Assembly: GCA_001295935.1 (NCBI GenBank)
Contig: LJHX01000051.1
Location: forward strand, 1 to 42,225
DNA: 42,225 nucleotides
Direction: 5' to 3'
Origin: an alpha proteobacterium AAP81b
GTDB lineage: Bacteria; Pseudomonadota; Alphaproteobacteria; Sphingomonadales; Sphingomonadaceae
Shown: piece by piece, positions 34,911 through 42,225 of the stretch
Layout: each line of letters opens with the position of its first letter
Numbering within the stretch: position 1 is the stretch's first letter
The notes under the pieces: generated by a model
What the model was told of the DNA's origin: nothing
The model's input: only the letters and a program-made list of their open reading frames with translations
Databases searched by the model: none
Translations under genes and position numbers: made by a program

Positions 34911-35782
34911 CCCTGCCTCAACTGCCCGAGCAGATATTCGCCATAGCCCGATTTGCGTAAGGGTTCGGCAAGCCGCGCCAGCTGCTCGGCGTCGATGAAA
35001 CCCTGGCGCCAGGCGATCTCCTCGGGGCAGCAGATCTTCAGCCCCTGGCGCTCCTCGACGATACGGACATAAAGCCCGGCATCGAGCAGCGAAGCATGGG
35101 TGCCGGTATCGAGCCAGGCGAAGCCTCGCCCCATCAGCTCGACATGGAGGTTGCCGGCTTCGAGATAGAGGCGGTTGAGGTCGGTGATCTCGAGTTCACC
35201 GCGTGGGGAAGGGCGGACGTCCTTCGCCAGTCGCACCGCCTCGCCATCGTAGAAATACAGCCCGGTGACGGCATAGTTCGACTTGGGCTCGCGCGGCTTT
35301 TCCTCGATCGTCGCGGCGCGGCCATCGGCGTCGAAGGAAACGACGCCATAGGCCTGGGGGTCCTTGACGTAGTAGCCGAACACCGTGGCGCCGGCGGCTC
35401 GCGCATCGGCGCGCGCCAGCAGCTCGGGCAGGCCATGGCCGTAGAAGATATTGTCGCCGAGGATCAGCACCGACGGGTCGTCGCCGACGAAGTCCGCGCC
35501 GATATGATAGGCCTGCGCCAGCCCCTTGGGCTCGGGCTGGACGGCGTAATCGATGCGCATTCCCCAGTCCGACCCGTCGCCGAGCAAGCCCTTGAACGCC
35601 GCCTGGTCGGCGGGCGTCGTGATGATCAGCACCTCGCGGATGCCGGCGAGCATCAGCACCGACAGCGGATAATAGATCATCGGCTTGTCATAGACCGGCA
35701 TCAGCTGCTTCGAGACCGGCTTGGTCAGCGGATAGAGGCGCGTGCCCGAGCCCCCCGCCAGGATGATGCCGCGCCGTGCCAT
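34907..35782 (-). CDS. rfbA: Glucose-1-phosphate thymidylyltransferase
   Basis: The 291-residue enzyme makes dTDP-glucose from dTTP and glucose-1-phosphate, the entry step to dTDP-rhamnose. [16 protein letters not shown] (5-20) is the nucleotide-binding signature, followed by [19 protein letters not shown] and [12 protein letters not shown]. It starts 9 bp after the FrhB-like gene ends, tying rhamnose supply to the EPS operon. Confidence 0.96.
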   Translation of the reverse strand: MARRGIILAGGSGTRLYPLTKPVSKQLMPVYDKPMIYYPLSVLMLAGIREVLIITTPADQAAFKGLLGDGSDWGMRIDYAVQPEPKGLAQAYHIGADFVGDDPSVLILGDNIFYGHGLPELLARADARAAGATVFGYYVKDPQAYGVVSFDADGRAATIEEKPREPKSNYAVTGLYFYDGEAVRLAKDVRPSPRGELEITDLNRLYLEAGNLHVELMGRGFAWLDTGTHASLLDAGLYVRIVEERQGLKICCPEEIAWRQGFIDAEQLARLAEPLRKSGYGEYLLGQLRQG

Positions 35783-35791
35783 CGCCGTCCC

Positions 35792-37009
35792 CTATGCCCG
35801 CCCCTGGAGCAGCCGCCGCACCAGCCCGGCGAAGCTGCGCGCCTGTTCGCCCAGGCGTTCCTGCCGCGCCGCTGCCCAGAGATCGAGCCCCCGGTAGCGG
35901 GGCAGCGGCCGCCCGGCAACCGCCAGTGCCATCAGCCGCGACAGGATCTGGCGTTTGCGCCGCGCCTGAGCGGGCTGCATCCTGTCGATCTCGCGGACGG
36001 CGAGCGGCGTCGCCTCGATCCGCCCCGCGGCGATGGCGGCATCGAGCAGTGCCTTGCCCGCCGGCGTGCGCGCGATGACGAGGCTGCGGCCGTCCTGCTC
36101 GTCGAAGCTCGGATAGCCGCGCTCGTCGCCATACCAGGCGTCGGCACAGGCGATATCGGCGACATTGCCGATGGCGTCGGGGCAGATCTTGCAGCGGAAC
36201 TGCACCTCCTTCGACAGGATGTCGCCCCAGCTGTCGGCATAGCTCATGCGCTCGGCCGAGCCGTCGCGGCGCGTCGCGGTGGCGAAACCCGGCCAGCCAT
36301 CGCCGCGATAGCGGAAGCTGGCGAGGTCGCCCTTGTCGACGCCGAGGCGTTTGAGGATGCGGTCGGTGCCGGCGGCGCTCGGGATGCCGGCGCAGAAAAA
36401 GGCGAGCATCAGCGGCACCTGCGCGGCGATGCGCGGATCGTGGCGGGCACGGGCGCGCAGCGCGGTGACATCGCAGGGCTTGCCGACAAAGGCGAAGCGC
36501 TGGCCGCGCGCCAGCCAGGTTTCGAGATCGGCGAGCGGCGAGGACGGCGCGTAGCGCGATCCGGCGGCGGCGAAGACCGCGTCACGGTCGGCCGACGCGC
36601 CGGTGCGGTTGGCGGTCGGCACCTCGGCGTCGGCGCTGGTCTGCACGACGAAATCGATCAGCCCTTCCGCCAGCGCATGGACGAGCAGCCCCGACAGCAC
36701 GCCCCCCGACGACGCCTGATGGCGCAGCGCAGTGTCGGTGGTGAAGCCGGTGCCGGTGAAGAAGCTCGGCCCCCAGATCGGATCGCTGGCGGGCGCCGCG
36801 GCGCGGTCGCTCTCGTCGACGACGAGCGCCGGGCAGGCGGCGGCGATGGCGGCGTCCTCGGCCGGCGTCACCGGTCCCGAGACGACCGGGCGCAGATAGC
36901 CGGGCGGCACCATCGCCATCGCTACATTGCCGGCGATCGTGGCGCACAGCCCGCAGCCGGTGCACAGCTGTCCGCGCGCGACGCGATCGAGCGCCGGCGA
37001 TCCGCTCAT
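35792..37009 (-). CDS. FrhB-like iron-sulfur flavoprotein (coenzyme F420 hydrogenase/dehydrogenase beta family)
   Basis: The 405-residue protein starts with a ferredoxin-type cysteine cluster (CTGCGLCATIAG, 16-27). RHQASSGGVLSGLLVHAL and VGKPCDVTALRARA follow, and CKICPDAIGNVADIACADAWYG carries further cysteines; these are the FrhB N- and C-terminal domain signatures. Members in EPS clusters typically sit beside pyruvyl transferases and have no proven reaction; a flavin-dependent redox role is likely, and F420 use in this organism is not shown. ATG 37009 overlaps the pyruvyl transferase stop by 4 bp. Confidence 0.85.
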   Translation of the reverse strand: MSGSPALDRVARGQLCTGCGLCATIAGNVAMAMVPPGYLRPVVSGPVTPAEDAAIAAACPALVVDESDRAAAPASDPIWGPSFFTGTGFTTDTALRHQASSGGVLSGLLVHALAEGLIDFVVQTSADAEVPTANRTGASADRDAVFAAAGSRYAPSSPLADLETWLARGQRFAFVGKPCDVTALRARARHDPRIAAQVPLMLAFFCAGIPSAAGTDRILKRLGVDKGDLASFRYRGDGWPGFATATRRDGSAERMSYADSWGDILSKEVQFRCKICPDAIGNVADIACADAWYGDERGYPSFDEQDGRSLVIARTPAGKALLDAAIAAGRIEATPLAVREIDRMQPAQARRKRQILSRLMALAVAGRPLPRYRGLDLWAAARQERLGEQARSFAGLVRRLLQGRA

Positions 37010-38175
37010 CGTACCGCCGCGGCGAACAGCGCCGCCAGTTCGGCGGTATAGGTCTCGAGGCCTTGGGCAACGACCGCGTCGCCGCGGTGGATATCGGCGG
37101 CAAGTTCGTCGCGTCGCGCAAAGGCATCGAGCAGATAGGCGAGCGCGGTGTCGGTCGCCATGCCCTTGGCGGGCACCAGCCAGGGGTAGTCGAGGCCCTT
37201 GTACAGCCCCTCGAACTTGCGACTGTAGCTGATCGGCACCACCGGCACCCCCGACGAATAGGCGGCGATGGTGGCGTGCATCCGCGCGCCGACGAGGAAA
37301 TCGAGACCCGAGATGTACGATTTCGCCGCCGACGGGCTGGCGAAATCAGCGACGCGGACGGTTGCCGGGAATTCGGCATGCAGCAGGTCGCAGGCGGCGC
37401 CATCGTCGTCGCGCGGCATCACCGAATTGACGTGCGGCACGAGGTGCACCTCGACCCCCGGCATGGCGACCAGCGCCGCGATCAGCCGGCGGGTCAGCGC
37501 CGGATAATCGAGCCCGAGGCCATAATCATTGCCGCCGCCATAGCCGCCGCTCATCAGCAGGCCGGACACGTTGATGCCGACGCGCGTGCGGTCGGGTGAC
37601 TTCGGCTGGCGGTCGAAGGGCAGCGCGAAGGCGACGTCGATGACCTGAAAGCGGTTCGACGTCGGCGCCATCTTGCCGAGAACTTCCATCGACAGGGGAT
37701 CGCGCGCGAACACCGCCGCTGCCTTGCGGCACGCCCAGGCGGCAAGGCGCGTGTGCGGCTGGCGGCTGAACGGTCCGATGGTCTGCGGGCTCAATACCAG
37801 CGGCGTTCCCGACCAGATGGCGAAGGCCTTGGTGGCGACGATATAGGCGAAGCGCTTGTCGGGGTAGATGTCGGCGAAGCTGTCGCCGGCGCCGATGTCG
37901 AGCATGATGTCGATGTCGGCGAGATCGCGGCGGTAGCCGCCGGGCAGCGCCATGTAGCGCCCGGCGATCGCTCGCACCGCGATGTCGGGCCCGGTGACAT
38001 AGGGCGTGCCGGGCTCGCGCGGGCCGAAGATGGTGAAGTGCGGGGTCAGCCCGACGCGCGCCGCCGCGGCGCGCGCCAGCGCGATGTTGCCGACGCTCAA
38101 GGCACCGACGCCGAGATTGCCATTGGCGACGGCGTGCCAGAGCAGGCCGATCCGCAGGGGTCGCGGGGTCGTCAT
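37006..38175 (-). CDS. Polysaccharide pyruvyl transferase family protein
   Basis: The 389-residue GT-B-like enzyme belongs to the CsaB/WcaK group that adds ketal pyruvate to sugars of exported polysaccharide, using phosphoenolpyruvate. IGLLWHAVANGNLGVGALSV, DIMLDIGAGDSFADIYPD, SPQTIGPFS, VFARDPLS and FLVGARMHATIAAYSSGVPVVPISYSRKFEG are family landmarks in order. The usual GxxNxGD N-terminus is slightly altered to NGNLGVGALS. It is coupled to the FrhB-like gene by overlap, pointing to a joint function. Confidence 0.88.
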   Translation of the reverse strand: MTTPRPLRIGLLWHAVANGNLGVGALSVGNIALARAAAARVGLTPHFTIFGPREPGTPYVTGPDIAVRAIAGRYMALPGGYRRDLADIDIMLDIGAGDSFADIYPDKRFAYIVATKAFAIWSGTPLVLSPQTIGPFSRQPHTRLAAWACRKAAAVFARDPLSMEVLGKMAPTSNRFQVIDVAFALPFDRQPKSPDRTRVGINVSGLLMSGGYGGGNDYGLGLDYPALTRRLIAALVAMPGVEVHLVPHVNSVMPRDDDGAACDLLHAEFPATVRVADFASPSAAKSYISGLDFLVGARMHATIAAYSSGVPVVPISYSRKFEGLYKGLDYPWLVPAKGMATDTALAYLLDAFARRDELAADIHRGDAVVAQGLETYTAELAALFAAAVR

Positions 38176-38220
38176 CGGGCCTCCGGCCGGGCGAGGAAGG
38201 TTGGGACGTCGGCCGGCGGG

Positions 38221-39189
38221 TCAGCCAGCGGGCTTGGCGGCGGGGGCCGCCCCGGCGGCGGCGGGGGTTGCTCCCGCGGCGCCAGGCGTGCCGGCCCCGC
38301 CGGCGCCGCCCGGTGCTGCCGGCTTGGGCAGTTCGGGCGGGCCATAGCCCTTGGCGTAGACGATCTTGGGCTTGTATTCTTCCTGCCACTTCTTGAGTTC
38401 GGCGGCGAGGCGCTTCTGGACTTCCTGGCGCTGCAGGATCTGCTGGGCAAAGGCGATGGCGCGCTCCCCGGCGAAAGGCTGCGACTTCACGCTGGTGACG
38501 CTGTTGACATAGATCACCGGCGCCGGGGCGCCCTGCGGCTGGTCGGCGTAGAGGAAGGGCTCGGGGTTGGGCGAATTGGCCAGCTTGAGGATCTGGGCGG
38601 TCAATTGCGGATTGAGCGTCAGCGAATCGAGCTGCTGCGGGGCGCGGCGATATTCGATATTGGCGTCGGTCAGCAGGCGCTCGACCTCGGCCATGGTCTT
38701 GGCGTCCTTGATCGGCACGCGCTCGAAATTGGCGGGCTGCAGGAAGGCGATCTGATCGAGGCTGAAGATGCGGCGATCGCCGAAGACCAGCGGGTTTTCG
38801 GCGACGAACTTCTGCGCCGCCTCGCGCGTCGTCGCCGGCACCTTGGCCTGGACATCGGCCTGCAGCGCCTGGACGAGCAGGCTCTCATTGGCGCGCTGCT
38901 GGACGAGCAGGAACTGCGGATTCTTGTCGAGATTGCGCTTGCGGGCTTCGTCGGTCAGCATCTTGCGCTCGATCACGCGCGCCAGGGCAACCGATTCGAG
39001 CAGCTTGCGCGGTGCGCCTTCGCGGCCCGGCAGCTGTGCCAGCTCGGCATTGACTTCGTGAACGGTCACTTCCTTGCCGGCGACGGTGGCGACGACCTGG
39101 CCCTCGGGCGCCTTGCTGGCGCCATCGCAGGCGCCGAGAACCAGCGCCAGCGCCAGCGGCGCGAGCAGACCTGTTCTGACGGAACCCAT
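38221..39189 (-). CDS. EpsD-family peptidyl-prolyl isomerase lipoprotein
   Basis: The 322-residue protein has a lipoprotein signal (lipobox LGAC, C21) and a SurA/parvulin-like N-terminal chaperone region (VTVHEVNAELAQLPG, ARVIERKMLTDEARKRNLDKNPQF). The tail is rich in Pro, Ala and Gly. EpsD-type PPIases occur in EPS clusters with exosortase/PEP-CTERM links. It would sit in the periplasm. ATG 39189 follows GGGAGAAACG; an upstream in-frame ATG (39213) would spoil the signal peptide. Confidence 0.83.
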   Translation of the reverse strand: MGSVRTGLLAPLALALVLGACDGASKAPEGQVVATVAGKEVTVHEVNAELAQLPGREGAPRKLLESVALARVIERKMLTDEARKRNLDKNPQFLLVQQRANESLLVQALQADVQAKVPATTREAAQKFVAENPLVFGDRRIFSLDQIAFLQPANFERVPIKDAKTMAEVERLLTDANIEYRRAPQQLDSLTLNPQLTAQILKLANSPNPEPFLYADQPQGAPAPVIYVNSVTSVKSQPFAGERAIAFAQQILQRQEVQKRLAAELKKWQEEYKPKIVYAKGYGPPELPKPAAPGGAGGAGTPGAAGATPAAAGAAPAAKPAG

Positions 39190-39313
39190 ATGCGTTTCTC
39201 CCTTGGTCGTCATTCGCGAGTTCGTCCGTCCATGCGCGGCGTGTCGGCACGGGTCAAGGTTGCAGGCCGCGCGCTCAAGGACGGCCGTAAGGTCCCCGGC
39301 TTGCGGCCGCCGG

Positions 39314-40306
39314 TCATGGCGCGCGATTCCAGACGCTGGTGGCATCCTCGCCGGTCGCCATGACATGCAGCATGTCGGCGGCGCGAAAGGCGCGGATGCG
39401 GGCGAGCACGGCGATGCCGCGCAGGCGATTGCCCAGCCCCGAAAGCCGCGGCGAGACGAAGAATTTCACCGCTTCGACGGGGATCGAGACGATCATCGCC
39501 AGCGCGCGCAGCCGCCAGGCCCAGCCGGAGCGGCCCTTGCTGCGATGTTCGTGCCAGTCGTGGCGGATATGGCGCTGCCATTTGCGGATCAGCGCGGCAA
39601 AATCGCTGCGCGCCGGATGGCGCACCAGCATCGCCGGGCAATAGCGCGTCGGATAGCCCGCGGCATAGGCGCGGCGACCCCAGTCGAGATCCTCGGCAAT
39701 GGCGATGCCGCCGAACGGCCCGACCGCGGCATGGACGCTCGCCGCCATGGCGAGATTGGCGGTCACCGAGAAATGCTTTGCCTCGATGTACAGCTTCTGG
39801 CGAAAGCCGAACACCGCCTCATAGGCCTCGATGCCGGTCAGCCGCGGCGGCGACTGGAAATCGATGTGGATGTCGCCGCCGATGACGGCGCGGCCGGGAT
39901 CGGCCTCGACGGCGGTGACGGCGGCCTGCAACCACCCCGGCGCCGCGGTGCAATCGGCGTCGATGAAGGCGAGCGTCGCGCTGCGTGCGGCGCGGATGCC
40001 GGTGTTGCGGGCAAGGCCGGGGCCGGGGTGGGGTTCGTCGAGCCAGCGCACCTGCGGGTAGGCCGCCTGTACCTCGGCGATCGAGGCCTGCGAGCCATTG
40101 TCGACGACGATGATCTCGGCGCTGCCATGGTCGAGGCGCTGCGCGGCGACCGACGCCAGGCATTTGGCAAGCAATCGCGGCGTGTTGAGATGCGGAATGA
40201 TGACCGAGACGCGGGGGGTCTCGGGCGGCGGCCCCGGCGCGGGCTCAAGCGAGAGCCCAAGCGCGGTCGTCGTCAGGGCGTCGGTGACAGGATCAGACGC
40301 CATCAT
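39314..40306 (-). CDS. Family 2 glycosyltransferase
   Basis: The 330-residue GT-A enzyme begins with VSVIIPHLNTPRLLAKCL (33-50) and IIVVDNGSQ. Its metal-binding motif is D116-A-D118 (FIDADC), and the general-base ED pair is in IAIAEDLDWGRR. Hydrophobic segments near the C-terminus (about 265-285) may anchor it to the membrane. The sugar donor is unknown; rhamnose is plausible from context (inference). It lies between the ATPase and EpsD genes, with short non-coding gaps on both sides. Confidence 0.9.
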   Translation of the reverse strand: MMASDPVTDALTTTALGLSLEPAPGPPPETPRVSVIIPHLNTPRLLAKCLASVAAQRLDHGSAEIIVVDNGSQASIAEVQAAYPQVRWLDEPHPGPGLARNTGIRAARSATLAFIDADCTAAPGWLQAAVTAVEADPGRAVIGGDIHIDFQSPPRLTGIEAYEAVFGFRQKLYIEAKHFSVTANLAMAASVHAAVGPFGGIAIAEDLDWGRRAYAAGYPTRYCPAMLVRHPARSDFAALIRKWQRHIRHDWHEHRSKGRSGWAWRLRALAMIVSIPVEAVKFFVSPRLSGLGNRLRGIAVLARIRAFRAADMLHVMATGEDATSVWNRAP

Positions 40307-40379
40307 GCCGCATCGGCATAGCGCCGCGCCCTGCCGCCGCCAACCGCCAATCCGCGCGCCGCATGGCGTCGCCCCCCGA

Positions 40380-41798
40380 TCAGGCGGTGATGCGCGCCAT
40401 CGCCGCCGACATCAGCAGCAGCGCCGACACCCCCGGGTAGCGGAAGCGGAAACGCAGGTCGCCGCCGAGATCATGGAGTTCGAGAAGATCATGCGCGCTG
40501 GTGAAGCGCCGCAGATCGCGCTCGATGGTGGCCTGCGGCTGGCTGCCGCCGAGTTCGGTGAAGACATCCTCGACGCCGAAGAAGCCGTCGGCCGAGCTGC
40601 CGGCGCGCGCCGAGGCGACCAGCAGCTGCCAATGCTCGCGGGCTTCCTCGCGGCCGAGGCTGGCCTGGACGCGGCGCGGCAGCGAGGCGTTCCAGTCGGT
40701 CAGCACCTTTTCGACCGCGGCGCGGCCGTCGCCTTCGTCGACGAGGCTGCGCCCGGCCTCGAGCGCCGTCAGCCCAGCGTGATGGGCGAGCAGACGGACG
40801 AGATAGGGCGAGCCACCGGCCATCGCGGTAATGATGCCGATGGTGTCCTCGGCGTAGCGCAGGTCGGCAGCGGTCTCGCCGATGCCGACAAGCTCGCGGA
40901 CTTCGGCGACGCTCAGCGGCCGCATCGGCAGGCCGACGATGTTGCGGCGGATCGACGGGGCATAGCCGATCAGCTCGTCGAGGTTCTGCGCGACGCCGGT
41001 CAGCACCAGCTGGACGCGCGCCGCGCGGTCGGAAAGGTTCTTGATCAGTTCGGCGACGTCGCGGCGGAAGGCGGGATCGAGAACGCGATCATATTCGTCA
41101 AGGATGATGATGACGCGCGTGCCGGTGACTTCGGAGAAGACGTCGGCAAGCTCGCGCGGGCCGAAATTTTCGCTGAGCATGACGTCGAAATTGTCGCCGA
41201 TCTCGGCCTCGGGCGAATTGGGCAGTACGGCGCGGTGGTAGAGGCGCGGGATGCGCGCGGCGAAGCTGCGGAACATCGCCGAGAATTCAGCCTCGGTGCC
41301 GCAGCTGCCGTAGAGGACGAGATAGCGCGCCTCGCGGGCGGTTTCGGCGAAGACATGGACGAGGCTGGTCTTGCCGATGCCGCGCTCGCCATAGATGACG
41401 ACATGGACGCGCTGCTGCTCGATCGCCTGGATCAGCTGCGACAGCGCATCGTGGCGGCCGGCGAAGCTTTCGCGGCCGATGACCGGCTGCGAGGCGCCGA
41501 GCGCGTCGCGCAGCGCCAGGCGGCGGCGCGCGGCGAGGGTATCGCCGTCGTCGGTTTCGACATCGTCCGAGGCGCTGGCGCTGAAGCGCGGCAGCGGCTG
41601 GCTGCGCGTCATTTCGGCGGGCTCGCGCCACAGCGTGTCGAGAAACGCCGGGCGGGCGGCGACATCGAGGTTGAGCGCGGCGCCGGGCTGGCGGGGCGGC
41701 GTCGGCGCGCCGGTGGTCGGCAGCGCCGCGGCGTCGGTGGCCGGCTCGGCGGTGGCGGTTTCGGCCGTTTCCGCGCGGGTCCAGCGTTTCCAGATCAT
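40380..41798 (-). CDS. AAA-type ATPase of the exopolysaccharide cluster
   Basis: The 472-residue protein has a disordered N-terminus (1-100), Walker A GERGIGKTS (137-145, K143) and Walker B VIIILDEYD (D234, E235). Sensor-like VLTGVAQNLDELIG and a winged-helix-like C-terminal region (REHWQLLVASARAG onward) follow. It resembles Orc1/Cdc6-like STAND ATPases found in EPS or exosortase loci; its role there is not established. ATG 41798 follows GGGAG; a TTG seven codons earlier is unlikely. It would be the first gene of the minus-strand EPS run. Confidence 0.82.
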   Translation of the reverse strand: MIWKRWTRAETAETATAEPATDAAALPTTGAPTPPRQPGAALNLDVAARPAFLDTLWREPAEMTRSQPLPRFSASASDDVETDDGDTLAARRRLALRDALGASQPVIGRESFAGRHDALSQLIQAIEQQRVHVVIYGERGIGKTSLVHVFAETAREARYLVLYGSCGTEAEFSAMFRSFAARIPRLYHRAVLPNSPEAEIGDNFDVMLSENFGPRELADVFSEVTGTRVIIILDEYDRVLDPAFRRDVAELIKNLSDRAARVQLVLTGVAQNLDELIGYAPSIRRNIVGLPMRPLSVAEVRELVGIGETAADLRYAEDTIGIITAMAGGSPYLVRLLAHHAGLTALEAGRSLVDEGDGRAAVEKVLTDWNASLPRRVQASLGREEAREHWQLLVASARAGSSADGFFGVEDVFTELGGSQPQATIERDLRRFTSAHDLLELHDLGGDLRFRFRYPGVSALLLMSAAMARITA

Positions 41799-42044
41799 CG
41801 TTGTCGTAACTCCCGGCAAGGTGCCGCGCTGCCGGCTCTACACATGCGGAATTGCGGATGGTAGCACAAACCGCGTCCGATGCGGCAGCGATGCCGGCTT
41901 TCATTACGGTTGCCAAAGCATGATAGTTACCGGCGATGCGATTGTGACACAGTGGTACGTCGGTGTGCGCGGCGTCGCCGGCTCGGCGGTTGCGGGGGGC
42001 AGGGGCGACGTGTAGCAGCGGCGCGAACAGGGGAGAGACAGCGC

Positions 42045-42225
42045 ATGCCAGCACCCGTGAGGCCGTCGGTCCGGATCGGCGCGGGCGTGCGCCATGCGCC
42101 GCTCGATGGCCGCGGCGGCGCCCGGCGGATCGCTTGCGGCCTGCTCCTCGCCGGTGTTTCGGCGGGTGCGGCGCGCGGCCAGGCGCCGGCGATCCCGGCA
42201 CTGCCCGGCGCCAGCGCGCCCACGC
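42045..42225 (+). CDS. Exported protein, 5' part only (runs off window)
   Basis: ATG 42045 follows GGGGAGAGAC. The visible 60 codons give a basic N-terminus with RRIACGLLLAGVSAGAARGQAP, a signal peptide with a likely cleavage after AARG or near it. It is divergent from the AAA ATPase gene, separated by 246 bp (41799-42044) with no promoter that I can name. In such clusters an outer-membrane EPS-associated protein is common here, but the visible part does not show this. Confidence 0.55.
   Translation, partial: MPAPVRPSVRIGAGVRHAPLDGRGGARRIACGLLLAGVSAGAARGQAPAIPALPGASAPT

Noticed and set aside
32435-37051. Two very long plus-strand frames opposite the rhamnose and FrhB genes
   Set aside because: Antisense shadows of rfbB/D/C/A and the FrhB-like gene; low-complexity composition and no domains.

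Overview
The window is a GC-rich chromosomal stretch of an alphaproteobacterium, most likely a member of the Sphingomonadales. The evidence is the base composition and codon use, the coiled-coil gene–zapA–6S RNA–5-formyl-THF cyclo-ligase order, the DhnA-type class I aldolase beside tkt-gap-pgk, the DUF2842 and Thivi_2564-type small proteins, and the G/C-rich palindromic intergenic elements. It carries about 47 protein genes (one split in two, one cut by the window end), two tRNAs, a 6S RNA and a TPP riboswitch. No rRNA, CRISPR array or intact transposase was seen.

Layout. 1-4.9 kb: a CitE-like lyase, a UDP-glucuronate 4-epimerase, tRNA-Gln followed by a duplicated tRNA 3' end, a dienelactone hydrolase and a PLP decarboxylase. 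5.2-8.3 kb: a compact run of folE, an ECF sigma factor, an FAD/2Fe-2S reductase and a chlorite-dismutase-like hemoprotein, the last three of which suggest a stress or redox regulon. 8.5-13 kb: dctA, tesB, tRNA-Asp, then on the minus strand coiled-coil gene, zapA, 6S RNA, cyclo-ligase, DUF2842 and chorismate mutase. 13.3-19.5 kb: the central carbon run tkt-gap-pgk-fba, with an RHH/MazF-type toxin-antitoxin pair lying between pgk and fba.

19.5-22.9 kb: an accessory zone. An enoyl-CoA hydratase gene is followed by a BrnT toxin with an HTH partner, bounded by a 15-bp direct repeat. Next come about 1.2 kb of strikingly AT-rich DNA with a DUF4238 gene split into two overlapping frames, and then a classical BrnT/BrnA pair on the other strand. 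22.9-25.9 kb: thiC with its TPP riboswitch, a sterol-desaturase-family hydroxylase and a small membrane protein. 26.1-30 kb: a tightly overlapping trio (nucleotidyltransferase-like protein, alpha/beta hydrolase, Rieske oxygenase) and then dps. 30-32.2 kb: nhaA with DUF1345 and a small conserved protein.

32.2-42.2 kb: an exopolysaccharide cluster on the minus strand. In transcription order it holds an AAA-type ATPase, a family 2 glycosyltransferase, an EpsD-type lipoprotein PPIase, a polysaccharide pyruvyl transferase, an FrhB-like iron-sulfur flavoprotein, and the four dTDP-L-rhamnose genes rfbA-C-D-B. A divergent gene for an exported protein starts at the window's right edge.

Two kinds of palindromic repeat run through the window. 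One is a REP-like inverted repeat (three copies, two of them between convergent genes). The other is a set of larger nested C/G-rich palindromes inside or between transcription units, two of them inside operons (gap/pgk and rfbD/rfbB). The parts that most merit a second look are the folE-sigma-reductase-hemoprotein run, the nucleotidyltransferase-hydrolase-Rieske trio, the BrnT-DUF4238-BrnTA island, and the FrhB/pyruvyl-transferase pair.
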